DNA of 64,000 nucleotides from contig SUVO01000002.1 of assembly GCA_015061955.1 (NCBI GenBank), positions 1 to 64,000 of the forward strand, read 5' to 3'. The position numbers and the translations under genes were made by a program. Numbering within the stretch: position 1 is the stretch's first letter; every line of letters starts with the position of its first letter. Of the stretch, positions 43,642 through 51,979 are shown one piece after another. This stretch comes from Verrucomicrobiaceae bacterium. GTDB lineage: Bacteria; Verrucomicrobiota; Verrucomicrobiia; Opitutales; Intestinicryptomonadaceae. The notes below the pieces were generated by a model that saw only the letters and a program-made list of their open reading frames with translations, was not told where the DNA came from and did no database searches.

Positions 43642-44106
43642 ATGATAAACTATAAAATAATATATCAAATCTTGTTGTTTGTATTAGGGACAATAGCGTT
43701 ATTTTTTGGTATTGGTATAATTATAGCTTTTGTGATTGTGTTATCGATATTTTTTTCAATATTATCGTTGTGCAAGTATTTTAGGTTTTATAATTTACAA
43801 AATTCTCGAAAATCGTCTTCAGAAACGGAAGGCTCTAATGAATATTGGAAACATTTCGAGTATAGATATTTCGAGTTGGCAAATGATAATACTTCAGATG
43901 TAAATAGTGCATACAAAACTTTAAATGTGCCACCAAATTGTACTGATGAGGAATTGAAAAAAGCATATAGAGATGGTGTAAAAAAGTATCATCCTGATGT
44001 TTATGAACATTTAGATTTGAGCAGTTCTATAAAAGAAACATATGCAAATAAGTTTCAACAGATAGAATCGGCATACGAGCTTTTAAAACAGGTTAGAGGT
44101 TTTTAA
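43642..44106 (+). CDS. Membrane-anchored J-domain protein
   Basis: A 154-residue protein with two adjacent hydrophobic segments (residues about 8-27 and 27-46) and a C-terminal J domain (about 88-150) with the diagnostic HPD tripeptide in 'KKYHPDVYEH'. It would stimulate DnaK at the membrane. It lies 6 bp after the PP2C frames, so it likely forms a unit with the phosphatase. Both genes are AT-richer than their neighbours. Confidence 0.85.
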   Translation: MINYKIIYQILLFVLGTIALFFGIGIIIAFVIVLSIFFSILSLCKYFRFYNLQNSRKSSSETEGSNEYWKHFEYRYFELANDNTSDVNSAYKTLNVPPNCTDEELKKAYRDGVKKYHPDVYEHLDLSSSIKETYANKFQQIESAYELLKQVRGF

Positions 44107-44179
44107 TCTTTTTTAGTTTAGATGCAAAAAAAGATAAAAAATCTGTTTGTTTTCTGCATAAAATATAGACAATAATTTT

Positions 44180-44584
44180 ATGAACAAAAATAACAAACAT
44201 GCAGAGATTATGGAAAATGTAGTTATGGCAGGCTTTCCGTCGGTTGCCGATAACTATGCGTCTACTCCGTTAGATTTAAACGAGCTTTTGGTGAGGCGTC
44301 CATCGGCTACTTTCTTTGTGCGTGCTATGGGCGAATCTATGATTGACGCTGGTATAAATTCTGGCGATATTTTGGTGGTGGATCGTTCTCTTGATGCAAC
44401 CGACGGAAATATTGTTATTGCGTGTATTCAAAACGAATTTACCGTTAAATATTTCAGAAAAAATAATAATGAAATATGGTTAGAACCAGCAAATAAAAGT
44501 TTTAAGCCAATTATGTTTGAAGATGGTATGCAGTTGCAAATTTTTGGAGTTGTAACTGCTGTTATACATCAATTTGTAAAGTAG
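44180..44584 (+). CDS. umuD: UmuD, LexA-like self-cleaving subunit of DNA polymerase V
   Basis: A 134-residue S24-family protein. The cleavage site is A17-G18 (VVMAGFPS), the nucleophile is S53 (MGESMIDAG) and the general base is K90 (FTVKYF), as in E. coli UmuD. RecA-stimulated cleavage gives UmuD', which activates UmuC. umuC follows 2 bp downstream. The upstream gap has no recognisable enterobacterial or Gram-positive LexA box, though lineage-specific boxes would be missed. Confidence 0.94.
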   Translation: MNKNNKHAEIMENVVMAGFPSVADNYASTPLDLNELLVRRPSATFFVRAMGESMIDAGINSGDILVVDRSLDATDGNIVIACIQNEFTVKYFRKNNNEIWLEPANKSFKPIMFEDGMQLQIFGVVTAVIHQFVK

Positions 44585-44586
44585 AT

Positions 44587-45837
44587 ATGATTGGGTTGGT
44601 TGATGGCAATAATTTCTTTGTATCTTGCGAGCGAATTTTCGATAAATCGCTTGAGGGAAAGCCTGTTGCTGTATTGTCTAGTAATGATGGGTGCGTAATT
44701 GCACGTTCGTACGAATTTAAAGCACTTGGTATTGCTATGGGAACACCATATTTTAAGTTGAAGCCCGATATTGCTCGTTTAGGCATTATTCTTCGTTCTG
44801 GCAATCATGAATTGTATGCCGATATTTCACGCAGAGTAATGAGTGTTCTTGCCGAGTTTGTTCCCGATGTAGAACAATATTCTATCGATGAAGCTTTTAT
44901 ATGGCCAGCTTATGAGAAAAATTTTGATTGGCAAACTTTTGGTTCAAAAATACGTTCTACCATATTAAAATGGATTGGTATTCCTTGTGGAATTGGTTTT
45001 GCACCAACTAAAACCTTAGCGAAAATTGCAAATCACATTGGTAAAAAATCACCTACTGGGGTTTTTGTAATGCCTAACGATATAAAAAGTGTAATTGAAA
45101 ACTTACCAGTAGAGGAAGTTTGGGGTATTGGTAGAAATTTATCCGACAAACTCAAACGCAGAGGTATATATACTGCTTGGCAGTTGGCATCGTATGGCGA
45201 TGAAAAACTTCACAAAGTTTTTTCAATAGGTGTTGCTCGAACAGCAATGGAGTTGCGTGGCATTCAATGTTATGAAGAAGAAGACTTCAACGCTCTTTCG
45301 CAAAGCATAAGTTATTCGCGTTGTTATGGCGAACCTGTTGTAGATTTCAACGATATTGCCGAATCGGTATCGTACTATATCGGGAGGGCTGCCGAAAAAT
45401 TGCGTTCCGAACGACAGAGGGCTTCAGGCGTAAATATTTATAGCGTATATTATCCAGAATATAAACCTTATAGATTAGATGGTGGTATGTCGGAGGTAGT
45501 GGTATCGTTTCCTACATCGACCGATGACACCATTGAAATGCTTAAAGCTGTAAAACCTCATTTACCAGCTTTGTTTAAGCAAGGACGTAGATATAAGAAA
45601 TCTGGAGTTGTCTTTTGGGGGCTTGAAAGTGGAGCTGTTCAGTTAGATATGTTTGCACCTAAAATAAACTCTACTAATAGCAAATTATTTGAAGCAGTTG
45701 ATAAACTAAATGCTCGTTATGGTAGACGTGCGTTGGTTTCGTTGTCGGAAGGTTTAGATAAAAAGTGGTTGGCAAAACGCAACATGGCATCGCCTAACTA
45801 TACTACCGATTGGAACGATATTCCCATTGTTCATTAA
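44587..45837 (+). CDS. umuC: UmuC, Y-family translesion DNA polymerase
   Basis: A 416-residue polymerase V catalytic subunit. The metal residues are D6 (GLVDGNNFF) and D101-E102 (YSIDEAF). 'GIGFAPTKTLAKIANHIGKK' is the typical HhH region. A beta-clamp-binding motif QLDMF sits at 352-356, as expected for bacterial Y-family enzymes. The gene is directly coupled to umuD and performs error-prone bypass after DNA damage. Confidence 0.95.
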   Translation: MIGLVDGNNFFVSCERIFDKSLEGKPVAVLSSNDGCVIARSYEFKALGIAMGTPYFKLKPDIARLGIILRSGNHELYADISRRVMSVLAEFVPDVEQYSIDEAFIWPAYEKNFDWQTFGSKIRSTILKWIGIPCGIGFAPTKTLAKIANHIGKKSPTGVFVMPNDIKSVIENLPVEEVWGIGRNLSDKLKRRGIYTAWQLASYGDEKLHKVFSIGVARTAMELRGIQCYEEEDFNALSQSISYSRCYGEPVVDFNDIAESVSYYIGRAAEKLRSERQRASGVNIYSVYYPEYKPYRLDGGMSEVVVSFPTSTDDTIEMLKAVKPHLPALFKQGRRYKKSGVVFWGLESGAVQLDMFAPKINSTNSKLFEAVDKLNARYGRRALVSLSEGLDKKWLAKRNMASPNYTTDWNDIPIVH

Positions 45838-45847
45838 ATAAAATAAA

Positions 45848-45875
45848 AAACGGCAATTATTTGGAATTGCCGTTT
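45848..45875. terminator. Terminator between umuC and ymdB-type gene
   Basis: AAACGGCAATT and AATTGCCGTTT form a perfect 11-bp stem. The minus strand continues with TTTTTTA, so it mainly ends the adk-ymdB transcript. The plus strand has only a short T-tract. Confidence 0.85.
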
Positions 45876-45889
45876 AAAAGAATGTCTAA

Positions 45890-46729
45890 TTAGGATTGTG
45901 TAGTAGGCGTTTCTTCCTGCGTTAGTGCGTTTACATCGAGCTTATTATTAAATTTAGGATATGTAAAAGCTTCTATAAAAGTTGCTTTTTTTGTTTGAGC
46001 ATCAATATCTATAATTGTTCCACAAATTCTATCATCGCCTTCGGCAACCAAGAATTGATGCGGACGTCCATCTATAAAGCGTTTCAAAATATTACCCCAT
46101 TCTCTACCAAGGCACGAATTCCACGGCCCAGTCATACCAGCATCGGTTTGAAAAGCTAATCCTTGTGGGAATATACGAGCATCGTTTGTCGGTATGTGCG
46201 TATGTGTACCGATTACAGCTTGAGCTCTGCCATCTAAATGCCATGCCATTGAAACTTTTTCAGAGGTTGTTTCGGCATGGAAGTCTAAGAAAATTAAATC
46301 GCTAATGGGGGTAAGTTTTTCAATCATTCTATCGGCTGCTGCAAAAGGGCAATCTGATTTTATTTTCATCAGAGTTTGTCCCAACAAGCTAAAGACAGCT
46401 AATTTTACGCCATCTTTTTCTAAGATAACATAATCCCGCCCTGGATTACCTGAAGGGATATTTGCCGGACGGCACAAGTTTTCAATGGAATCAATCTCGT
46501 TTTCAAAGCAACGCTGATCCCATGTATGATCGCCCAATGTTATGGCGTCTATGCCATAACGGAACATTGTTTCTGCTATGTTTTTAGTTATGCCATTGCC
46601 ACCTGCAGCGTTTTCGGCATTGACTATAACAAAATCAATACCGAGATTTTCGCGTATACTTTTGAGGTTTTCCGACAGTATTCTTCTGCCAGATTTTGCA
46701 ACGACATCACCTATAAACAATATTCGCAT
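45890..46729 (-). CDS. YmdB-family metallophosphoesterase
   Basis: A 279-residue calcineurin-type phosphoesterase of the YmdB/TIGR00282 family. Metal ligands are visible in 'ILFIGDVV' (D8), 'NAENAAGGNGIT', 'LGDHTWDQ', 'FHAETTSE' and 'IGTHTHIPT'. Homologues hydrolyse 2',3'-cyclic nucleotides and influence sporulation or biofilm decisions in Bacillus; the role here is unknown. Its ATG shares a base with the adk stop (TAATG), so the two are translationally coupled. Confidence 0.92.
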   Translation of the reverse strand: MRILFIGDVVAKSGRRILSENLKSIRENLGIDFVIVNAENAAGGNGITKNIAETMFRYGIDAITLGDHTWDQRCFENEIDSIENLCRPANIPSGNPGRDYVILEKDGVKLAVFSLLGQTLMKIKSDCPFAAADRMIEKLTPISDLIFLDFHAETTSEKVSMAWHLDGRAQAVIGTHTHIPTNDARIFPQGLAFQTDAGMTGPWNSCLGREWGNILKRFIDGRPHQFLVAEGDDRICGTIIDIDAQTKKATFIEAFTYPKFNNKLDVNALTQEETPTTQS

Positions 46730-47394
46730 TACAATAAACCCAATTCTTGTGAGAGTTTACGCATATCGCTAACAGCACCTTCTGCTGAAAGTTCTGGTGG
46801 TATGCGAACAATCAAACCCTTTTTTTCGTAAAATTCTACTAATGGGAATGTGTTTTTACGGAAAACTTCTAAGCGATTTAACACTGTTTCAGGTTTGTCG
46901 TCGTCGCGTGTATAGAGTTTACCACCACATTTATCGCAAACACCTTCTACTTTAGATGGCGAGTATTCTTTATGATATGGAGCTTGGCACTTTTCACAGA
47001 TTACTCTACCTGAAATTCGCTTTACAATTTCTGCATCTGGAACATCTAAGAAGATTACTGCAGTTATTTCTTCGCCAAGCTCTTTCAAGATGCTTTCGAG
47101 CATTTCTGCTTGTTTTATTGTGCGTGGGAAACCATCAAGAATAAAACCTTTTTGTGTATCTGGTTGTTGTAGACGGTCTTTAACCATACTTGCAGTTACT
47201 TCGTCTGGCACAAGTTCGCCTTTATCTATGTAAGATTTTGCGAGCTTGCCGAGTTCTGTTCCTCCTTTTATATTATTTCGGAACAAGTCGCCAGTTGCAA
47301 CTTGTACTACGTTTAAAACTTCACATAGAGCTACTGCACGTGTACCTTTTCCACTGCCTGGGGCTCCGAGCATTATGAGATTTGCTTTTTTCAT
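46729..47394 (-). CDS. adk: Adenylate kinase with zinc-type LID
   Basis: A 221-residue adenylate kinase (ATP + AMP to 2 ADP). The P-loop is GAPGSGKGT at 10-18. The long LID domain contains 'CEKCQAPYHKEY' and 'CDKCGG', the four-Cys zinc-binding form. 'GFPRTIKQAEML' is the AMP-binding signature. The start at 47394 gives the canonical MKKANLIMLG; a much longer upstream frame is spurious and overlaps the divergent polymerase gene. Confidence 0.96.
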   Translation of the reverse strand: MKKANLIMLGAPGSGKGTRAVALCEVLNVVQVATGDLFRNNIKGGTELGKLAKSYIDKGELVPDEVTASMVKDRLQQPDTQKGFILDGFPRTIKQAEMLESILKELGEEITAVIFLDVPDAEIVKRISGRVICEKCQAPYHKEYSPSKVEGVCDKCGGKLYTRDDDKPETVLNRLEVFRKNTFPLVEFYEKKGLIVRIPPELSAEGAVSDMRKLSQELGLL

Positions 47395-47457
47395 ATTTTT
47401 CAGAAATATATTTGAAATATTTTGATAATCTATTAAGAATGAGCAAGCATTTTTACA

Positions 47458-49647
47458 ATGGAAAACGAATTTTATACAAAATTGTGCGGAATTTATGCCG
47501 CTGATGACGGGAAAATATACTTTGCCAAAGCCGGAATTGACAATTCTCGTATTTGCGAGAGTGTAGATTTTAAGCCTTACGCTTGGACTTCTCAACAGGC
47601 TAAAGCTGATGATTTTCAGGATTTATCTACGCCAGATAACGCTGGTGTAAGTTTACCTTTGAACAGACTTGTTCGTTTTAAAAATACTAACGAGTTTGAA
47701 AATTTTATGCGTTTTCGCAACAAGGCACTGCCTTTCTTCCGATTAGTTTCGATTGAAAGTCAATTTTTAAGTTCAATGAATTTGCATATGTTTACCGATA
47801 TGCGTTTCGATCAAATTAAACGTATTCAGTTAGACATTGAAGTGTCTTCGGAAGATGAAAAATTTCCAAACGCATTTCGCAATTCAGATCGTATAATTGC
47901 AGTAGGCATAGGCTTCAATGGTATCTACGAAAGTATTGAAATTGAATCGTTTGACGACGATGGTGAACGCAAACTTCTCGAACGTGTTCAGGCACGCATA
48001 TTAGAATTGGACCCCGATTTTATTGAAGGACACAACATTTTTAAATTCGACTTACCATACATTTCTACGCGTTGCAAAAAACTAAAAATTCCTATGCAAT
48101 GGGGACGCTTCGGGTTTAATGCAGAGTTTCGCAGAAGTAGAATATCTATCGCCGAACGCACTATAAATTACATTCGTTGCGATATTCCTGGGCGTACTGT
48201 TATTGACACTTTATTGCTTGTTCAATTCTACGATATTTCTGCTCGAGAAATGTCGTCGTATACTCTTAAAGATAGTGCTATTCACTTTGGTATTTCTGTT
48301 CGTGAAAATAGAACTTACATTGAAGGCTCTGAAATAAAAAATATCTTTAATTCCGACAGAGAAACTTTCCGAAAATATCTGTTCGATGATCTTCGCGAAA
48401 CTGCTGGCATTGCTGAACATTTATTACCAACTTACGTTGCACAAGCACAGAATTTTCCAATGCCTATGCAAGAGTGTTTATTGCGTGGCAATGGTATGAA
48501 AGTTGAGAGCGTGTTTATTCAAAAATACTATGCACGCAATGCTTCTTTACCAACTGCTCAAAATGGAAGTTTTTTTGAAGGTGCAATGTCGGAAGGTTTT
48601 GAACTTGGTCTTTTTAAAAATGTTCTTCATTACGACGTTGCATCGTTGTATCCTAGCTTAATGTTAGTTATTGGTAAATGTCCACGCAACGATTATCTAA
48701 AAACGTTTCTCGATGAGCTTCGCACTTTGCGTGAATATCGTTTAAAATATAAAAAACTTGCTCGCCAAGCAACTGACAAAGCCGACAAAATTGAATTTGA
48801 TGCACGCCAAAAGAGTTTTAAAATTTTGATAAACTCGTTCTATGGCTACTTAGGACTTTCAACTGCAATATTCTCCGACATCGACTTAGCTGGTCAAATA
48901 ACTGCTATGGGCAGAGAACTACTTCAAAAGCTCATAACTGCTTTCAAAGAATTAGGTTGCACTATTCTTGAGGCAGATACCGACGGTATTTATTTATCGA
49001 GCCAAGAATATTTTTCAAAACCAGAAGTTTTACTCGAAAAAGTCTTACACGTTCTTCCAGATGGTATCGATTTAGACTTCGATGGTGCATACTCGGCTAT
49101 GCTTTGCTACAAAGCAAAAAACTACGCTTTACTCGACGGTAACAAAACTATTCTACGAGGCTCTGCTTTTCGCAATCGCTCGGTAGAGCCTTTTTTGCAG
49201 AACTTAACGCAAACAATGATTTCCGATATTTTATTAGAACGCGAAGACGAAATTCCAAAGCTTATTACCGACACTCGTCAACTCATTCTATCAGGGAAAG
49301 CCGACATCAACCAATTAGCAAAAAGCGAATACATTTCTAAAACTCCAGCTGTATACAAAAAAGAAATAGAAGCAACTGGCAAAGGTCGACGTGCCTCTTT
49401 AGAAGCATCACTTCTAATGAAGACGCCTCCTGCGTCGGGCGACAAGGTATCGTACTACATAGCACAACTAGACGGCAAAAAAAATCCCGACTGGAAATGT
49501 GCTCGTCCGATTGAAATGTACGATTCAACTTCCTTACCATACAATCCAACTTATTATTTGAAAAAGATTGACGACTGGCAGAAGCGCTTTTCTGAGCTTT
49601 TTTCAACCTCAAAGGAAACAGCCACAGGACAGCTCGAACTCTTCTAA
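47458..49647 (+). CDS. polB: Family B DNA polymerase (Pol II-like)
   Basis: A 729-residue DNA polymerase with an active-looking 3'-5' exonuclease (D126, E128 in QLDIEVSS; 'EGHNIFKFDLPYI' 190-202; 'SYTLKDSAIHF' 267-277) and polymerase domain (motif A D393 in YDVASLYPS; motif B 'KILINSFYGYLG' 455-466; motif C D507/D509 in EADTDGIY). The last five residues are QLELF, a canonical bacterial beta-clamp-binding motif, matching the arrangement in E. coli Pol II. It may act in replication restart or damage bypass together with the nearby umuDC. The stop codon is the first part of a branched repeat. Confidence 0.92.
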   Translation: MENEFYTKLCGIYAADDGKIYFAKAGIDNSRICESVDFKPYAWTSQQAKADDFQDLSTPDNAGVSLPLNRLVRFKNTNEFENFMRFRNKALPFFRLVSIESQFLSSMNLHMFTDMRFDQIKRIQLDIEVSSEDEKFPNAFRNSDRIIAVGIGFNGIYESIEIESFDDDGERKLLERVQARILELDPDFIEGHNIFKFDLPYISTRCKKLKIPMQWGRFGFNAEFRRSRISIAERTINYIRCDIPGRTVIDTLLLVQFYDISAREMSSYTLKDSAIHFGISVRENRTYIEGSEIKNIFNSDRETFRKYLFDDLRETAGIAEHLLPTYVAQAQNFPMPMQECLLRGNGMKVESVFIQKYYARNASLPTAQNGSFFEGAMSEGFELGLFKNVLHYDVASLYPSLMLVIGKCPRNDYLKTFLDELRTLREYRLKYKKLARQATDKADKIEFDARQKSFKILINSFYGYLGLSTAIFSDIDLAGQITAMGRELLQKLITAFKELGCTILEADTDGIYLSSQEYFSKPEVLLEKVLHVLPDGIDLDFDGAYSAMLCYKAKNYALLDGNKTILRGSAFRNRSVEPFLQNLTQTMISDILLEREDEIPKLITDTRQLILSGKADINQLAKSEYISKTPAVYKKEIEATGKGRRASLEASLLMKTPPASGDKVSYYIAQLDGKKNPDWKCARPIEMYDSTSLPYNPTYYLKKIDDWQKRFSELFSTSKETATGQLELF

Positions 49648-49807
49648 AACGTGCGAGAGCGCGTTTTCTTTGATGATGAGTTTTAATTTATACCATAAGG
49701 CACTTCAACGAAGTGCCTTTTTTTTATTAAATAAACTCATCAAAGAAAACGCTTTGCCCTCCATTTTGGTTTTAGCTTCGACTGCAGTGCGTAGCACAGC
49801 AACGCTA
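49645..49807 (+). repeat. Branched inverted-repeat element, subfamily 2, 3'-truncated (copy f)
   Basis: It begins on the polB stop codon with TAAAACGTGCGAGAGCG (outer left strand), then arm A with GTTTTCTTTGATGATGAG and its partner CTCATCAAAGAAAAC around an AAGGCACTTC/GAAGTGCCTT terminator with eight T. Arm B begins normally but breaks off after GCAACGCT at about 49807, so the outer right strand is missing. Apart from single substitutions it equals copies a and g over shared parts. The terminator probably serves polB. Confidence 0.85.
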
Positions 49808-49836
49808 AGTTTAGTAAAATTTTTTTAATTTTTTGC

Positions 49837-49867
49837 TTGACAACAATTATCGGGGGGGGGGTAGTAT
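49837..49867 (+). promoter_or_regulatory. Promoter with G10 tract in the spacer (putative phase switch)
   Basis: A perfect -35 TTGACA (49837-49842) and a -10-like TAGTAT (49862-49867) flank a 19-bp spacer that ends in ten consecutive G (49852-49861). Loss of two G would give the optimal 17 bp. Homopolymer tracts in this position drive on/off expression of surface proteins in other bacteria. The downstream gene encodes a PEP-CTERM surface protein, and TTAACCGTTTA overlaps the expected start site. Confidence 0.65.
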
Positions 49868-49871
49868 TTGA

Positions 49872-49882
49872 TTAACCGTTTA
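49872..49882. promoter_or_regulatory. TWAACGGTTWA motif at the PEP-CTERM promoter start site
   Basis: TTAACCGTTTA (complement TAAACGGTTAA) begins 4 bp after the -10, so it would overlap +1, where a LacI-type repressor would block transcription. Confidence 0.45.
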
Positions 49883-49899
49883 ATTAAAAGAATGTATTT

Positions 49900-51498
49900 A
49901 TGAAAAACAAAATATTATTAAGTTCAGTGTCGGTATTATTTGCTTCTGCAATATTTGGTGCAGACGTAAATGTATCAGGTATAACAGAGTCAACATATAC
50001 GTTTCCAACGGAGTCTACAACATTAGTTTTCGACTCTGCAAAAAGTTTCGATAAAGTGGTATTTTCGGCTACTGGAGATGTAAATAATGTAAAGGTTGCA
50101 ACAGGCGTAGAGGGTACTATAACAACTGTTGTAACGCCTTCAAATGTGTTGCGTCCGACTGTTATAATAGGTGATAGTTCGGGCAATTATAATGGTCATA
50201 TAAATTTACGTTTTCCTGACTACAATTCTTCGGGTAATGTGTTGACAAGTACTGGTAGCTCAAATGTATCATATCCATTAACAATTAAAGCTGTAAGCGG
50301 TACAGTAGATTTACATCTTTCTCAATCGGCATACGGAAATACCAATATTACAGTAGACGGCAATGCTACTGTTTATTACAAAAACCTCAATAACGAAAAC
50401 TTGTATGGTATGTGGGGCGTGAACGATATAAGTGTATCGCAAGGTCGTTTCAACGCTGGTCAAGCTATGATTTATCATGGGCTTAACATTTCAAACGGTG
50501 GAACTCTTTACGCTTCAGGTTTGCGTTTAATGTGTGAACACTTAAAAACATTAAGCGAATCGACTATTGATGGAAATTTATATTTGAACGGCTCAGGTTG
50601 GGGTGGAAATCAGACAAATTATACCAATTCAACAACAGGCAAAGCATATCTTGAAAGACAAACTGCATTACGCATAGGCAACGAACAAGGGTTAAAAGGT
50701 GGTAAAACTGCTGAAGATGGTGCAATTTGGAATAGAAGCCAAAAGTACACCTTTGGTAGCAATGCAAATCTTGTTCAGTGGAATTCAAATTACAAAAATG
50801 CGTTTCAGGCAACAGTTGTTGTTGAAGAGGGTGCAAAACTGCAGATGCAAGGTGATTTGTATTTGGAAGAAGCGGCAGTTCTCAAACTCAATGCTTCAAA
50901 CGCCTTTTCTAAGATTACAAGTGTAACAACAAAAGCAGGCGATTCAACTACTCCAGACGTTGTAACTGTTGATTCAAGAGGTCAGAAAGCAGTAGATGTA
51001 TATATAAATCAAATGTACTATCGCAATGGTGTTGGTGGATATTCTGATGTAATTATGGAAGTAAATGCCGACAACGATTTTGGTACATTCTACTTCGATG
51101 CTAATACAAATTTGACACTTGCAGTTGCTGAAGGTAAGACGTTGTCAATTGGTGGTTTTGAACAAATGACAAATCCAAACAATATCGATACTGCATTTTC
51201 AATCAACATTGTTTCTGGAACTATGAGCGATACTCTTGTTTTGGCAAATGGCGAATACACTGGCGTTTGGGAAAACAACAAATCTTTCAAAATTTACGAT
51301 ACAGCATGCTTTGATAACGAAAATATTACTTGGAAATTGAATGACGTTGAAATTGAATTTGGCAAAGATTTTGTTCTTTCAGCTGTTGATGGTGAAGCTG
51401 GTGCATACTGGATTAACCAAGTTCCAGAGCCTGCCGAATGGGCAACTATTTTCGGTGCAATAGCGTTGGGCTTTGTTGCATATCGTCGCAGAAAATAA
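49900..51498 (+). CDS. PEP-CTERM surface protein
   Basis: A 532-residue secreted protein: signal peptide (cut near IFGA), a long Ser/Thr/Asn/Gly-rich beta-strand body of autotransporter-like repeats (many 'NGGTLYASG', 'EGAKLQMQG' turns), and a C-terminal sorting signal 'VPEPAEWATIFGAIALGF' ending in YRRRK. The exosortase encoded at 11704-12582 would cleave before the helix. Function is unknown; adhesion or glycan display is plausible. Its promoter carries a G10 tract. Confidence 0.88.
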   Translation: MKNKILLSSVSVLFASAIFGADVNVSGITESTYTFPTESTTLVFDSAKSFDKVVFSATGDVNNVKVATGVEGTITTVVTPSNVLRPTVIIGDSSGNYNGHINLRFPDYNSSGNVLTSTGSSNVSYPLTIKAVSGTVDLHLSQSAYGNTNITVDGNATVYYKNLNNENLYGMWGVNDISVSQGRFNAGQAMIYHGLNISNGGTLYASGLRLMCEHLKTLSESTIDGNLYLNGSGWGGNQTNYTNSTTGKAYLERQTALRIGNEQGLKGGKTAEDGAIWNRSQKYTFGSNANLVQWNSNYKNAFQATVVVEEGAKLQMQGDLYLEEAAVLKLNASNAFSKITSVTTKAGDSTTPDVVTVDSRGQKAVDVYINQMYYRNGVGGYSDVIMEVNADNDFGTFYFDANTNLTLAVAEGKTLSIGGFEQMTNPNNIDTAFSINIVSGTMSDTLVLANGEYTGVWENNKSFKIYDTACFDNENITWKLNDVEIEFGKDFVLSAVDGEAGAYWINQVPEPAEWATIFGAIALGFVAYRRRK

Positions 51499-51523
51499 AA
51501 ATTGTTTTTCATAAAAAATTATT

Positions 51524-51554
51524 AAAAAGTGCGTTCTGTCGAACGCACTTTTTT
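51524..51554 (+). terminator. Terminator of the first PEP-CTERM gene
   Basis: AAAAAGTGCGTTC and GAACGCACTTTTTT pair perfectly around TGTC, 26 bp after the stop. Confidence 0.92.
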
Positions 51555-51638
51555 GTTAGATGCAAAATGATTAGAATCGTTTTTGCTTATGTATAAAATA
51601 GGTATGTAATTATTTCCTAAAATAGTATATTTATTTAA

Positions 51639-51665
51639 CTTGTAGCTAAAAACACACCCGTTTTA
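51639..51665 (+). repeat. Remnant of a subfamily 1 branched repeat
   Basis: CTTGTAGCTAAAAA joined to CACACCCGTTTTA reproduces the CTTGTA linker with the start of arm B fused to the outer right strand. Most of arm B and the AGACA linker are missing, as after an internal deletion. It lies directly left of copy g. Confidence 0.6.
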
Positions 51666-51666
51666 T

Positions 51667-51869
51667 GTAAAACGTGCGAGACCACGTTTTCTTTGATGAT
51701 GAGTTTTAATTTACACTATAAGGCACATCAATGAAGTGCCTTTTTTATTAAATAAACTCATCAAAGAAAACGTTTTGCCCTCCATTTTGGTTTTAGCTTC
51801 GACTGCAGTGCATAGCACAGCAACGCTCGCTAAAACGCAAAAGCATCGGGACAATCTCGCACGTTTTAC
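51667..51869 (+). repeat. Branched inverted-repeat element, subfamily 2, complete (copy g)
   Basis: Outer strands GTAAAACGTGCGAGA (51667-51681) and TCTCGCACGTTTTAC (51855-51869) pair over 15 bp. Arm A (GTTTTCTTTGATGA... with ...TCATCAAAGAAAAC) encloses the terminator AGGCACATCAATGAAGTGCCT plus T-tract. Arm B is GTTTTAGC/GCTAAAAC extended by TTTTG/CAAAA, with GTGCATAGCAC in the tip. Fourteen bases to the right is TATGTTTATTCTAAGCTGATT, similar to sequences right of copies a, d and e. Confidence 0.85.
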
Positions 51870-51917
51870 CTTTTCCAACCTATGTTTATTCTAAGCTGAT
51901 TAGAAGAATTATTATAC

Positions 51918-51949
51918 AAAAAAAGAGCGTTCATGGGAACACTCTTTTT
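51918..51949 (-). terminator. Terminator of the second PEP-CTERM gene
   Basis: On the minus strand GAGTGTTC and GAACGCTC form a hairpin followed by seven T, 31 bp after the stop. Confidence 0.85.
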
Positions 51950-51979
51950 ATCATTTCGTCTATTTATTATTAGATAAAA

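Noticed and set aside
44107-44180. LexA operator before umuD
   Set aside because: No CTGT-N8-ACAG or GAAC-N4-GTTC type site is present; the ATGCA/TGCAT pair is too widely spaced to call.
46729-47595. Adenylate kinase with a 67-residue N-terminal extension
   Set aside because: The extension has no similarity, overlaps the divergent polymerase start, and the P-loop is at the normal distance from the internal ATG at 47394.
49852-49861. G10 as simple assembly error
   Set aside because: Length may be imprecise, but a second homopolymer next to the same TTTTTTGCTTGACA at 53610-53617 argues that such tracts are real features of these promoters.
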